64,000 nucleotides of DNA from JBBDXS01 sp040902195 (GCA_040902195.1 JBBDXS010000015.1:1-64000), one strand, 5' to 3'; positions 34,779 to 43,124 are shown, numbered from the stretch's first letter. Program-made: numbers and translations. Notes: a model not told the origin generated them from the sequence alone.

Positions 34779-35111
34779 TTATACGTCTCCTACACCACGC
34801 GGCGCATTGTTCATCTGCCAGTCCTCGAGACGCATGACCACGAGACGCAGCGGTTTCCTTCCGATGCGCGGCTGGCTTAGTACCACGACCGCCACCTTGT
34901 TCACCTTCTCGCACGCCTCCACGCTCTGCTCCATGGCCTTCCGGACCCGAACAGGGATGGCTTTCATCGTCTTCACTTCGACGCCGTACTGGCGGGCCTC
35001 CATGTCGCTGCGCCGGACGCCGTTGTTCGGGACGAGCGAAGTACTGAGCGCATCGGCAATGCTCTGCTCTTGACGTTTCCAGCGGCTATTGCCACCGTTG
35101 CGAGTGCTCAC
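34779..35111 (-). CDS. Small PD-(D/E)XK nuclease-like protein (putative)
   Basis: From GTG 35111, preceded at eight bases by AGAGGGAGG, the product is 110 residues. It shows RWKRQEQSIADAL (helix with the first acidic residue), VRRSDMEARQYGVEVKTMK (Asp followed by the E-V-K strand) and KVAVVVLSQPRIGRKPLRLV, LEDW at the end. That order matches small PD-(D/E)XK / Holliday-junction-resolvase-like proteins. Assignment is by motif pattern only. The longer open frame to 35306 overlaps the SRAP gene and looks artefactual. It lies 50 bases downstream of the SRAP gene on the same strand, so the two are probably one operon for DNA-damage processing. Confidence 0.65.
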   Translation of the reverse strand: MSTRNGGNSRWKRQEQSIADALSTSLVPNNGVRRSDMEARQYGVEVKTMKAIPVRVRKAMEQSVEACEKVNKVAVVVLSQPRIGRKPLRLVVMRLEDWQMNNAPRGVGDV

Positions 35112-35161
35112 ACTGACTGCCTCCCTCTGCGACTGCACATGCTCTTCCTTATTCCTGTACC

Positions 35162-35833
35162 TCAGAGCAAGCCCTGTACTTGCTCGAGTACCGACGGGTC
35201 GTCGTTTTTCACGGAGTTCGCGCGCGGCGACACGGGCGTTGCGACGAGCAGGCCGTTCGGCGCCGGTACGAGCAAGCCCTCGAACTCTCCTTCGCCGAGC
35301 ATCCACGCGTCAATGTCTCCGTCAGTGAGGACCACCGGCATGCGGTCGTGGACACGCCCGACGACATCGTTCGCGTCCGTGGTGATGATCGTGAACGTGC
35401 GCTGCCACGTATCGGGCGCCGGCTGCCAGGACTCGTAGAGGCCTGCGAAGAGGACCAGGCCGCCGTCGGGCCGGTGGAACCAGAGCGGCTGGCGCGCGGT
35501 CTTTGGCCCGGTCCACTCGAAGAAGCCGTCCGCAGGCACGACGCAGCGACGCTTCTGGTAGGCCTCCTTGAACGCCGGCCGCGTCGTTAACGTCTCAGCG
35601 CGCGCGTTGATCTGCGCGGCAGCGCGCTTGCCGTCCTTCGCCCACGAGTTCACGAGGCCCCAGGTTGCCGGCAGCAACTCGCGCTGCTCGTACTTCGTGC
35701 GGAGGATCCAATGCTGATCAGTCGGAGCGATGTTGTAGCGAGGCCGGTAGTCTCGGAGCGACTCAGGGTCGACGCCGAGCTCTCGCGCCAGCTCCTCGGC
35801 ATCGCGCCGGCTCATGGTGAAGCGGCCGCACAT
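35162..35833 (-). CDS. yedK: SRAP-domain protein (YedK/HMCES family)
   Basis: 223 residues. The catalytic Cys2 follows the initiator Met (MCGRFTMSR), and the other family residues are visible: PRYNIAPTD, NARAETLTTRPAFKEAY, RCVVPADGFFEW and VHDRMPVVL with the active-site His. The family forms a thiazolidine crosslink with abasic sites in single-stranded DNA and so shields them. Full length; the ATG at 35833 is fixed because Cys2 must be exposed. A PD-(D/E)XK-like gene follows in the same direction. Confidence 0.95.
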   Translation of the reverse strand: MCGRFTMSRRDAEELARELGVDPESLRDYRPRYNIAPTDQHWILRTKYEQRELLPATWGLVNSWAKDGKRAAAQINARAETLTTRPAFKEAYQKRRCVVPADGFFEWTGPKTARQPLWFHRPDGGLVLFAGLYESWQPAPDTWQRTFTIITTDANDVVGRVHDRMPVVLTDGDIDAWMLGEGEFEGLLVPAPNGLLVATPVSPRANSVKNDDPSVLEQVQGLL

Positions 35834-35963
35834 GGGGAAGAGGTTAGCAGGGCGCCGGGCCTATGTCTGCCCGACAGTATGGTAGGCGTCGATGATGGAC
35901 GAGGCTGGAACTTGGGGATCCTCACCCCAGGTTTTGGACATGCGATGCGTTGTTGGGCAGTCG

Positions 35964-35992
35964 CCCCTCTCCCTCTTAAAGAGGGAGAGGGG
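35964..35992. repeat. 29-base palindrome CCCCTCTCCCTCTT/A/AAGAGGGAGAGGGG
   Basis: Perfect 14-base arms around one base, in the 246-base spacer between the SRAP and ABC-exporter genes. It could fold at the 3' end of the upstream transcript or in the SRAP leader. Confidence 0.85.
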
Positions 35993-36020
35993 AATGTAGC
36001 GAGTGCGCGACGATCTGCGG

Positions 36021-36052
36021 CCGTCAGGGCGGCCAGATGGCCGCCCTGACGG
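36021..36052 (-). terminator. 14-bp perfect hairpin downstream of the ABC exporter
   Basis: CCGTCAGGGCGGCC and GGCCGCCCTGACGG around AGAT. It lies 28 bases after the ABC exporter stop on the minus strand, where it would act as a terminator or mRNA end, but lacks a T-run. Confidence 0.6.
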
Positions 36053-36079
36053 TGGTCCCGACAACGCGCACCGTGTGTC

Positions 36080-37936
36080 TCATGCCAGCGCCGGCTCGGC
36101 CATGCCGGAGCCGAACTGCGCCATGAAGAGCTGGTAGTAGCGTCCGCGCGTCTGCATGAGCTCTTCGTGCGAGCCTTGCTCGGCGATCGAGCCGCCTTCG
36201 AGGAAGTAGATGCGGTCGACGTTGCGGATTGTCGAGAGGCGGTGCGCGACGATGAAGACCGTGCGGCCTTCCATCAGGTCGGCGAGCCCGTCGAGGAAGT
36301 CCGCCTCGGTCTGCAGGTCGAGCGCGGAGGTCGGCTCATCGAGCAGGAGGATGGGCGCGTCCTTGAGAAAGGCGCGCGCGATCGAGATGCGCTGCTGCTG
36401 CCCGGTCGAGAGTTTGACGCCGCGTTCGCCGACCTCGGTCTCGTACTTCTGCGACAGCTCCTGCACGAAGCCGTTCGCGCGCGCGGCGGTGGCGGCGACC
36501 TCGACCTCCTCCGCTGACGCGTCGAGGCGGCCGTAGAGTATGTTTTCGCGCACTGTCGCCGCGAAGAGGAGCGGCTCCTGCGGCACCATCGAGACGAGAT
36601 TGCGGAGCGACGCGATGCGTAGCTCGCGCACGTCGACGCCGTCGATCTCGACCGCGCCGTTGGTGACGTCGTAGAGGCGGGGGATGAGATTGAGGATCGT
36701 GGTCTTGCCGGAGCCTGTCTCACCGACGATAGCGACCTTCTCGCCCTTGCGCACGACGATGTCGATGTCGTCGAGCACGGCGCGGCCCGAGTCGTACTCG
36801 AAGTGCACGTTGCGGAAGCGGACGGCGTCGGCGAACGCGGGCTTATCGACCGCGCCGGGGGCCTCGCGGATGTCGGGCTCCTGGTCGAGCACCTGAAACG
36901 CGCGGCCGACGCCGACGACGGCGTCCTGGAACGGACCGTAGACGAACATGATCTCGTTCATCATCTGATAGATCGCCTGCATGTAGGCGACGAAGACCCA
37001 GAGATCGCCGATGGTGACATCGTTGGAGATGACGCGCTGCGTTGCGACGAGGAGGACGAGGGCGGTACCGAGGCCGGTGATCGCGACGGTCGCGACGTTG
37101 AGGATCTGCTCGGCGACGCGAAAGCGGATCTGCGCGCGCACGAAGTTGGTACTCGTGTCCTCGAAGCGCTTCTGTTCCATCCCCTCGCGGCCGAAGACCT
37201 GCACGGCGCGGATCGAACCCATCGTCTGCTCGATGAGGGACGTGAGGCGCGACATGTGCTCGCGGCTCTCCTGCGACGTCTTCTGGATGCGCCCCGTGAG
37301 GCGGTGGATGGTGAAGAAGAGCAGCGGCAGCACGGCCAGCGAAACGAGCGTGAGGAGCGGGTCGAGCACGAGCATGAACGCGACCATGATCGTCAGCCGG
37401 AACACCAGGACGCCCCACGTCCGGATGCCGAAGATCATCACCTCCTGAATGCTGCGGGCGTCGTTGATCGCGCGCCAGATCGTGTCGCCGATCGACTGGT
37501 TCGCGTGGTAGCGGAGCGAGAGCGTGCGCATGTGCGCGACGATGCGCGAGCGCAGCGTGTGGATCATGAAGAGCGCTGTCCGCGCCGTCATGAAGAAGCT
37601 CGCGGCGTTGAGGAGCACGCCGACGACGGTGATCGCGAGGAACGCGCCCGCCAGGATGCCCGCCGCCCGGACCTTTTCGCGGTCGGTCTCGGTCGCATAC
37701 GAACCGAGCGGTCCGAGACCGAGCTTGTCTGAGTTAAGGACGCCGTCGATGATGAACTTGATCGCCCAGGGCTGGAGCGCGACGAGCAGCGAGCTCGCCA
37801 TCGCGAACGCAACGGCGAGCCCGATCCCGGCCCGGAACTGCCCCATGAATGCGAAGATGCGCCGGTAGACGTGGCGCACCGGCGCTTGTTCGGCGTCGGG
37901 CGGTAAGGGAGCGGAGGGGTTGAACCACCAGGTCAT
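36080..37936 (-). CDS. ABC exporter, fused permease and ATPase (half transporter)
   Basis: 618 residues from ATG 37936 (GGAGGAG seven bases upstream). Six membrane helices occupy about 35-330, starting FAFMGQFRAGIGLAVAFAMA. The ATPase follows at about 365-610, with Walker A VGETGSGKTT, signature LSTGQQQRISIARAF, Walker B ILLLDEPTSALD and the H-loop VAHRLST. This is the MsbA/LmrA/MdlB-like type IV exporter class, normally acting as a dimer to export lipids or drugs. No partner half-transporter is adjacent, so a homodimer is expected. Heptamer repeats lie directly upstream. Confidence 0.93.
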   Translation of the reverse strand: MTWWFNPSAPLPPDAEQAPVRHVYRRIFAFMGQFRAGIGLAVAFAMASSLLVALQPWAIKFIIDGVLNSDKLGLGPLGSYATETDREKVRAAGILAGAFLAITVVGVLLNAASFFMTARTALFMIHTLRSRIVAHMRTLSLRYHANQSIGDTIWRAINDARSIQEVMIFGIRTWGVLVFRLTIMVAFMLVLDPLLTLVSLAVLPLLFFTIHRLTGRIQKTSQESREHMSRLTSLIEQTMGSIRAVQVFGREGMEQKRFEDTSTNFVRAQIRFRVAEQILNVATVAITGLGTALVLLVATQRVISNDVTIGDLWVFVAYMQAIYQMMNEIMFVYGPFQDAVVGVGRAFQVLDQEPDIREAPGAVDKPAFADAVRFRNVHFEYDSGRAVLDDIDIVVRKGEKVAIVGETGSGKTTILNLIPRLYDVTNGAVEIDGVDVRELRIASLRNLVSMVPQEPLLFAATVRENILYGRLDASAEEVEVAATAARANGFVQELSQKYETEVGERGVKLSTGQQQRISIARAFLKDAPILLLDEPTSALDLQTEADFLDGLADLMEGRTVFIVAHRLSTIRNVDRIYFLEGGSIAEQGSHEELMQTRGRYYQLFMAQFGSGMAEPALA

Positions 37937-37959
37937 GGCCCAGCTCCTCCGCGGCAGCC

Positions 37960-37994
37960 GGAACAAGGAACAGGGAACAAGGAAGCAGGAAGTG
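37960..37994. repeat. GGAACAN heptamer tandem repeat
   Basis: Five consecutive 7-base units: GGAACAA, GGAACAG, GGAACAA, GGAAGCA, GGAAGTG. It lies 24 bases upstream of the ABC exporter start. Confidence 0.85.
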
Positions 37995-38020
37995 CTCGAT
38001 GCGGCCTCGCGTGCATCATG

Positions 38021-39295
38021 TTACCAGTACGCCAGGTCCGTGTACGGCTTTCGCACCGTTACGGTGAGCGGTGTGTTCGTGTCCGGAAAGACGTCAATGC
38101 CCATGCTGCGCGTTTCGCTCGCTTGCTCGAACGACGCCATACGCTCCTGCAGCGCGGGGAGCTGATCGAGCGGGGCCAGCAGCTCCTGCCGTCCCAGCTC
38201 GTGCGTGCGGCCGATGAGGTATGCGAGCAGTCGCGCCATCGCGTCCTCGCGGCCCTCCGCGTAGCCGAAATCCATCAGCGCTGTCGGCTCGATGACCTGA
38301 CGCTCGCCGGTCTCCTTGTGCAGCCAGACCTCGCGCACGTGGCGGCCGCGGTCCCACAAGCCGGCACAGGCGACGATGCGCCCCTGCTCCTCGAGGAGGT
38401 AGTAGTCGTGCCAGCGATAGACCTCCGCCCAGAAGCTCGGCTTCTCGCCCCAATTCGGATCGTCGAGCCGCACGTGCAGAAACTCCTCGGTGTATGGGCG
38501 AAAGAAGTCGAGCCCGCGGTGCGTGCGGTTGATGAGCGCGACGCACTGTCTCGTGTCCGACCGTTTCGCTGTGCGGATGCCCGTCGCGTCGCCCGTGAAG
38601 GGCTGGGCGCGGAAGTGCGCCACGGTGACGGGGATGCCGGGCAGATCGCCCTGTTCGTCGCGCTCGAGGTCCGGCCGCAGCGCCTTAATCCAGCCGGCGG
38701 CGTTGTAGTTGCCGGAGCGGACATACCAGTAGCTGACGACGCCGAACCAGGCGCAACCCGGCCCGGATCCCATGCGTAAGAAGTTGCTCATCCCCTTGCC
38801 ACGGCTCTCCTTACGCACGCGCCACGCCGATGCGATGTGCGTTGACGTGCGCTTGCCGTCGATGATCGTGTTGCGCCCCGAGTGCGCGGCTGCGGCGAGA
38901 ATGATGCCGCGGTCCTCCACGATCTGGATGTTGGGGTGCTCCTGGAGCCGGAACTGCGCGAACGGGTAGGGGCCGCGTTCGACCGTGACCTCGTAGTCGC
39001 CGATGTCCTCCGGAGAGTTGGCGTAGAGGTCGGCGAGCGCCTCGTCATCGCTCCAGGTCGCCTCGCGGACGTGGATCGTGCCGGAGATCAGCTGCTCGCG
39101 CCAGCCGAGGAATCGCGCGATGTCTTCGTGAGTTAAGCGTTCGTTTGCCAGCCATTCCTTGATTCCAGCGTACGCAATGCGCAACTCGAGAGCGCGCTGA
39201 AGCATGCCGGGGGGCCAGCCCTTCTCCTCGGTGGCCCGGCGCAGGTCCTCCGGCACCACGATGGGCCGGTCGAAGATCGAGATTTCGTTCGCCAT
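38021..39295 (-). CDS. GNAT-like N-acetyltransferase, two-domain
   Basis: 424 residues from ATG 39295 (AGGAGAA just upstream; an adjacent ATG at 39298 is an alternative). A GNAT fold is suggested at about 75-200 (TIHVREATWSDDEALADLYA then IASAWRVRKESRGKGMSNFL, which carries the RxxxGKG acetyl-CoA loop), followed by a second half with GNAT-like segments (IVACAGLWDRGRHVREVWL). The substrate is unknown. The N-terminal 60 residues are helical. A promoter, a leaderless mini-ORF and an intrinsic terminator lie immediately upstream, so expression may be attenuated. Confidence 0.72.
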   Translation of the reverse strand: MANEISIFDRPIVVPEDLRRATEEKGWPPGMLQRALELRIAYAGIKEWLANERLTHEDIARFLGWREQLISGTIHVREATWSDDEALADLYANSPEDIGDYEVTVERGPYPFAQFRLQEHPNIQIVEDRGIILAAAAHSGRNTIIDGKRTSTHIASAWRVRKESRGKGMSNFLRMGSGPGCAWFGVVSYWYVRSGNYNAAGWIKALRPDLERDEQGDLPGIPVTVAHFRAQPFTGDATGIRTAKRSDTRQCVALINRTHRGLDFFRPYTEEFLHVRLDDPNWGEKPSFWAEVYRWHDYYLLEEQGRIVACAGLWDRGRHVREVWLHKETGERQVIEPTALMDFGYAEGREDAMARLLAYLIGRTHELGRQELLAPLDQLPALQERMASFEQASETRSMGIDVFPDTNTPLTVTVRKPYTDLAYW

Positions 39296-39371
39296 CATTT
39301 CTCCTGTTCGGTGGGCCTCCATGGTAACGACGCGAGGTGACAGCCTCCTGTCAGTAGCGCGTCGCAGATAC

Positions 39372-39400
39372 GAAAAGGCCCGCTTCATCCGGAAGCGGGC
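39372..39400 (-). terminator. Intrinsic terminator after the 30-codon ORF
   Basis: On the minus strand GCCCGCTTC (39400-39392), five-base loop, GAAGCGGGC (39386-39378), then CTTTTC. It lies between the mini-ORF (ends 39427) and the GNAT start (39295), the position expected of an attenuator. Confidence 0.75.
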
Positions 39401-39426
39401 TCGCCTGTGATTGTCCGAAAAAGGCG

Positions 39427-39519
39427 CTAGACGGACCCGCTCGCGTTTCCTTCATGCATGGCCAGGACGCAATACTCCTGCGCCGTGGGAAGCAGATTGC
39501 CGAAGTTCGCGGTCATCAT
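39427..39519 (-). CDS. Leaderless 30-residue ORF (putative microprotein or leader peptide)
   Basis: Minus-strand ATG ATG at 39519 opens a 30-codon frame ending in TAG at 39427; the product begins MMTANFGNLLPTAQEYCVL and ends in GNASGSV. The -10 box TAGCAT ends six bases before the ATG, so the mRNA would start at or next to the start codon. An intrinsic terminator follows at 39400-39372. Codon use is ordinary for the genome (GCG, AAC, CTG). It could be an independent microprotein or an attenuation leader for the GNAT gene; no run of a single amino acid codon is present, which argues against classical amino-acid attenuation. Not recognised as any known family. Confidence 0.55.
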   Translation of the reverse strand: MMTANFGNLLPTAQEYCVLAMHEGNASGSV

Positions 39520-39525
39520 GGGGCT

Positions 39526-39554
39526 ATGCTACCCGCGCGGTGTTGGGCTGTCAA
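39526..39554 (-). promoter_or_regulatory. Strong promoter of the leaderless mini-ORF
   Basis: Minus strand TTGACA (39554-39549), 17-base spacer, TAGCAT (39531-39526): the best consensus match in this part of the window. Confidence 0.75.
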
Positions 39555-39626
39555 GCTAGAGCCTTCGACTATGACGGAAAGGGTCTCTGGAGGGTTGACG
39601 GCAGGGGTACAATAGCAAGGTTCGCC

Positions 39627-40979
39627 ATGTTGCCACGCCACCTCCTGTACGTCTTCGCGCTTCTGCTGATGTGCGCCGCTTCGCTCGTGATTGAGCCGCG
39701 GCCGGTGTCGGCGGCTGCGCCGAGCTTCACGCTGGGAACACTGGCGACCGGCATCGCGAATCCTTCATCGCTCGCGTTCGGGCCGGATGGGCGCCTGTAC
39801 GCCGGCGCGGCGACGCAGATCCAGGCGCTCACGCTCGATGTGACTGGTACCAGCGTTACGAACACGGAAACCGTTGCGTCCGGACAGTCGACGCTCCTCG
39901 GGATTGCGTTCGACCCGACCGCGCCGCCGTCGCCGGTGGTGGTGTACGCATCGCGGCAGAACAGCGCCGCGACGAACTCGTACGAAGGTGTGATCAGCAC
40001 GTACACGGGACCCTCGTGGACGCGGACCGATGTGATTACGGGCTTACCCAGCTCGGCGCCGTTCACGAACCACTTCACGAACGGCATCGCATTTGACGAC
40101 AGCGGCCTGCTCTATATGGCAAACGGTGCGAACACCGACGCAGGGCTCCAGAGCCCGAACTATCCCGAGACGCCGCTGTCGGCGGCGATCCTGGTTGCGG
40201 ACGTAAACGACCCGGGCTTCGATGGCACGATCACGTATAGTCCATCCGGCGTTCCGGCCGATGACAACGTCGATCAGACGGGCGGAGACGTGTCCGTGTT
40301 CGCGCCGGGGACACGCAATCCGTACGACCTGGTCCTGCATAGCAACGGACAGATGTATGCGACCGATAACGGCCCGCAGGGGCCAAACACATCGATAACG
40401 TGCAGCACGAGCGGGACGGGCGTCGCGCAGAACGATGAACTGAACCGGATCGAGTCCGGCGACTACTACGGCTTCCCGAACCGCAACCGCGGGCGGACCG
40501 ACGCGAGGCAATGCACGTACCACGCGCCGTCGGAAGGTAACGGCGCGGACTTCACCGCGCCCATCCTGACGCTGCCTGCGCACTGCTCCTGCGATGGCAT
40601 CATGGAGTACACATCGCCGCAGTTTAGCGGCGCGATGCAAGGCGACCTGATCATCGCGCAGTTTGTACTCGGGAGCATCCTACGGGTGGAGCTCTCGGGC
40701 GACGGGCAGTCGGTGATCGGCAGCTCTACGCTGCAGAGCGGCCTGGACGGCCCGCTCGACGTGACGATGGGGCCGACGGGGATCATCTACATCGCGGAGT
40801 TCAATCCGGGCCGCATCTCCTACCTCGCGCCCGTAGCGAAAGTAGGGGGTGTGACCGGGCTGGTGCGAGCGCCGGTGTCCGTCGGGGGGTCAGACGGCGA
40901 TGTCGCGCTCGTTGGCGTGTTGATGGTGCTGGGGCTGATCGTGATGGCGGGTGCGCGGCTGGCGCGACGACGTTCGTAG
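39627..40979 (+). CDS. Secreted sugar-dehydrogenase-like beta-propeller with C-terminal membrane anchor
   Basis: 450 residues from ATG 39627 (AAGG upstream; -10 TACAAT at 39608-39613). There is a signal peptide (RHLLYVFALLLMCAASLV). A propeller related to PQQ glucose/sorbosone dehydrogenases follows, with NPSSLAFGPDGRLYAGAATQ, DVSVFAPGTRNPYDLVLHSN, GQMYATDNGPQGPN and MEYTSPQFSGAMQGDLIIA. A C-terminal helix (VALVGVLMVLGLIVMAGARL) with a basic tail anchors it outside the membrane. Whether it binds PQQ or is enzymatically active is not shown. The frame is open from 39411 but that part lacks coding features. Confidence 0.85.
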   Translation: MLPRHLLYVFALLLMCAASLVIEPRPVSAAAPSFTLGTLATGIANPSSLAFGPDGRLYAGAATQIQALTLDVTGTSVTNTETVASGQSTLLGIAFDPTAPPSPVVVYASRQNSAATNSYEGVISTYTGPSWTRTDVITGLPSSAPFTNHFTNGIAFDDSGLLYMANGANTDAGLQSPNYPETPLSAAILVADVNDPGFDGTITYSPSGVPADDNVDQTGGDVSVFAPGTRNPYDLVLHSNGQMYATDNGPQGPNTSITCSTSGTGVAQNDELNRIESGDYYGFPNRNRGRTDARQCTYHAPSEGNGADFTAPILTLPAHCSCDGIMEYTSPQFSGAMQGDLIIAQFVLGSILRVELSGDGQSVIGSSTLQSGLDGPLDVTMGPTGIIYIAEFNPGRISYLAPVAKVGGVTGLVRAPVSVGGSDGDVALVGVLMVLGLIVMAGARLARRRS

Positions 40980-40993
40980 CTACGTCTGGGCGC

Positions 40994-42376
40994 CTAGGTG
41001 CAGTCGTGGCCGAACTGGTACGCGACGCCGAAGATGTCGATGAACAGATCGATGGTGCCGTCCGGCGGGCCCATGTCCCAGGGATCGCCGATGGCTGCCG
41101 AGCGGTCGAGCGTCGTCGAGTAGCCTGGATCGCTCGGCGTCAGCCCGAACGCGTTGGCGACCGCGAAGATGTCGATGAATAGATCGATCACCTTGTTCCC
41201 ATCCGTGTCGAAGAAGTCCCAGGGGTTCTTGGCGTTCCGCCGGCCGCCGGTCTCCTCGCTGCCGGCCGTGTTCACCATCTCGGCGGCATCGGTACAGCCG
41301 TCGTTGTCGTCGTCGTCATCGTTGATGTCCGGCACGGTATCGCCGTCGAGGTCGCTCTGTGGCGCGCCGCCGAGCGGGTGAGCCTGGAAGAAGGTCCACA
41401 TCAGATCGTTCGCGCTGATCTGGTGGGTCGTGTAGCCAAGCCCCGGGCTGTCCTGGGCGTCGGGCCACGTGTGTCCGCCGCCATCGATGATGTAGAGCTG
41501 CGTGTCGGCGTCGCAGTCGCCGTACGAAACGAAGCGGACCTCTGACGTGTAAGGCGACTCGGAACGGCCGCCCGTGCAGCCGTTGTGGGCGGCCCAGGAC
41601 TGAAGGACGTCATCGTCAAGCGTGGTGTTATCGATGGGGAGCCGGAAGTCAAGCGAAATGACGCCCGGGACGCCGCCCGGACCACCGTTGAAGGGCACAA
41701 ACGTATCCGACGTGCCGTGGAACGCGATCACCGGAACCGGAGTTGTTTCGATACACGTCTCCGAGGGATTGTACGTGAGATCGAGCTGCGGATAGTACGC
41801 CGCGGCTACGGGAGCGATTGCGGCGATGCGGTCAGGCAGGCTGCAGGCGAGCCGGACCGACATCATCGCGCCGTTCGAAAAACCTGTCGAGAATACGCGG
41901 TTGGTATCGATGCACAACGACGCCTCGAGTGAGTCGAGCATGGCTTCGGTGAAGGCGACCTCGTCGGGCTCCGGGCTGGGGAGCTGGGTGATGTTGAAGT
42001 GATTGAAGTTGTTCCCCGACGTAACCGTTCCCTCCGGGTAGACGACGATGAAGCCAAACGAGTCGGCCATGGGCGACATGGCGCTGTAGAGCTCTTGAGA
42101 GAGGGCGGTGGAGCTGAGCGGGTGGTAGCTGAGCACCAACGGCACACGGTAGAGACCGTTATACGTCGGTGGCACGTGGAGCCGGTATGACCTCATGCCG
42201 TCCGCGGTGCTGATCGACTCCACCGTCGTGCCAGAGGTATGCGGCCTAGTCGGAGCGCAGCCCGCGGCGCTAGCATGGCGGACGGACGGGGCGGGGAGCG
42301 CGGCAAGAAGCAGGAGGACAGCGACCGACGAGAGCGCGGCTGCGCATAGCCGTATATGAGACGCCAGTCGTTGCAC
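40994..42376 (-). CDS. Secreted PHB-depolymerase/feruloyl-esterase-like hydrolase with TSP3/dockerin-like C-terminus
   Basis: 460 residues: signal peptide (about 1-38), alpha/beta-hydrolase domain (about 55-330) and the C-terminal module. The nucleophile lies in FSTGFSNGAMMSV, the His in IDGGGHTWPDAQ, and FGFIVVYPEGT is typical of LpqC/depolymerase family members. The tail is Asp-rich (DLDGDTVPDINDDDDDNDGC), then WDFFDTDGNKVIDLFIDIF and FGVAYQFGHDC. It probably cleaves polyester or ester-linked polysaccharide and is retained via the dockerin-like part. The GTG start at 42376 follows a consensus promoter by about 30 bases. Confidence 0.9.
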   Translation of the reverse strand: MQRLASHIRLCAAALSSVAVLLLLAALPAPSVRHASAAGCAPTRPHTSGTTVESISTADGMRSYRLHVPPTYNGLYRVPLVLSYHPLSSTALSQELYSAMSPMADSFGFIVVYPEGTVTSGNNFNHFNITQLPSPEPDEVAFTEAMLDSLEASLCIDTNRVFSTGFSNGAMMSVRLACSLPDRIAAIAPVAAAYYPQLDLTYNPSETCIETTPVPVIAFHGTSDTFVPFNGGPGGVPGVISLDFRLPIDNTTLDDDVLQSWAAHNGCTGGRSESPYTSEVRFVSYGDCDADTQLYIIDGGGHTWPDAQDSPGLGYTTHQISANDLMWTFFQAHPLGGAPQSDLDGDTVPDINDDDDDNDGCTDAAEMVNTAGSEETGGRRNAKNPWDFFDTDGNKVIDLFIDIFAVANAFGLTPSDPGYSTTLDRSAAIGDPWDMGPPDGTIDLFIDIFGVAYQFGHDCT

Positions 42377-42405
42377 GATGTCACCAGCCTTACGGGGTTG
42401 CCGAG

Positions 42406-42434
42406 AGCATAGCCCCGGCCCAGGTGGCTGTCAA
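42406..42434 (-). promoter_or_regulatory. Promoter of the depolymerase-like gene
   Basis: Minus strand TTGACA (42434-42429), 17-base spacer, TATGCT (42411-42406). Confidence 0.7.
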
Positions 42435-42448
42435 GGCTCCTGCGCGGG

Positions 42449-42844
42449 CTAGCCGCCTTTGTAGCGGCTGAGCTCGGTCATGGCGATGAGGCGTGAGTCA
42501 TCGAGCCCGGCGGTGCGCGACTTGGCGACCTCGCCGTAGCTCTTACTGGACGTCATCTCGATAAAGGCCTTACGCGACGGGTACTCGACCAGGATTACGG
42601 AGTCCCAGTGATCCGCCTCGTCGCCGATGACGACGGAATCGACGCGTCCGTGCCAGAGCACGCGTGCGCCCGTCTTCTCGAGCATGGAGCGGACGCCCTG
42701 GCCGTACTGCTCGTAGGAGTCGCGGCCTGAGACGCCGTCGTCCGTCTTGCGGGAGAACTTGAGCAGGTTGAGCATTACGACCGGGCCGTCCAGGTCGCTC
42801 TGGACGAGCTGTTGGACCTGTTCTCTTGTTGGCGCGAGTGGCAT
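42449..42844 (-). CDS. DUF1330-like protein
   Basis: 131 residues with GPVVMLNLLKFSRK, YEQYGQGVRSMLEKTGARVL, WDSVILVEYPSRKAFIEM and a final AMTELSRYK, the pattern of DUF1330 ferredoxin-like-fold proteins. No enzymatic role is established for the family. ATG 42844 has AGGAGG upstream. It is upstream of the depolymerase gene, which has its own promoter, so co-transcription is optional. Confidence 0.85.
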   Translation of the reverse strand: MPLAPTREQVQQLVQSDLDGPVVMLNLLKFSRKTDDGVSGRDSYEQYGQGVRSMLEKTGARVLWHGRVDSVVIGDEADHWDSVILVEYPSRKAFIEMTSSKSYGEVAKSRTAGLDDSRLIAMTELSRYKGG

Positions 42845-42970
42845 GGCGGCTCCTCCTGGTGGGAATCGTCTCCTATTGTATGCGTGGGACGGGAGGGTGT
42901 CGACGGAGCAGGAGGATGAAGCGTGCTTGGTCTCGCCAGGAGGAACCTAAGGCCCCCTTCGCCTTGTTTG

Positions 42971-42995
42971 CGCGGGTCTGAAGACCCGCGCCTAC
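42971..42995. repeat. CCCTAC-family palindrome, GGGTCTGAAGACCC core
   Basis: CGCGGGTCTGAAGACCCGCGCCTAC, same type as 32077-32101, in the 280-base spacer 42845-43124 that also contains an assembly gap. Confidence 0.85.
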
Positions 42996-43009
42996 GGTGA
43001 TTGGTGAAG

Positions 43010-43062
43010 AGCGGGGGGGGGGGGGNNNNNNNNNNGCCCCCCCCCCCCCCCCCCCCTACAGC
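43010..43062. other. Assembly gap (10 N) between poly-G and poly-C
   Basis: N occupies 43026-43035, with a G run before and a long C run then CCTAC after. It looks like a failed read-through of one more CCCTAC palindrome; the homopolymers are probably sequencing artefacts and should not be read as biology. Confidence 0.85.
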
Positions 43063-43124
43063 GTAATGCGAGGGAAGAGACGAGCCGCCCCTACAAGGTA
43101 TTGGAGGGGAACTGTGTTGCGATG

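Noticed and set aside
39411..39626. N-terminal extension of the sugar-dehydrogenase-like protein
   Set aside because: It would hide the signal peptide and covers the mini-ORF and promoter on the other strand.
43010..43062. Genuine poly-G/poly-C structure
   Set aside because: The homopolymers flank an N gap inside a palindrome and look like sequencing artefacts.
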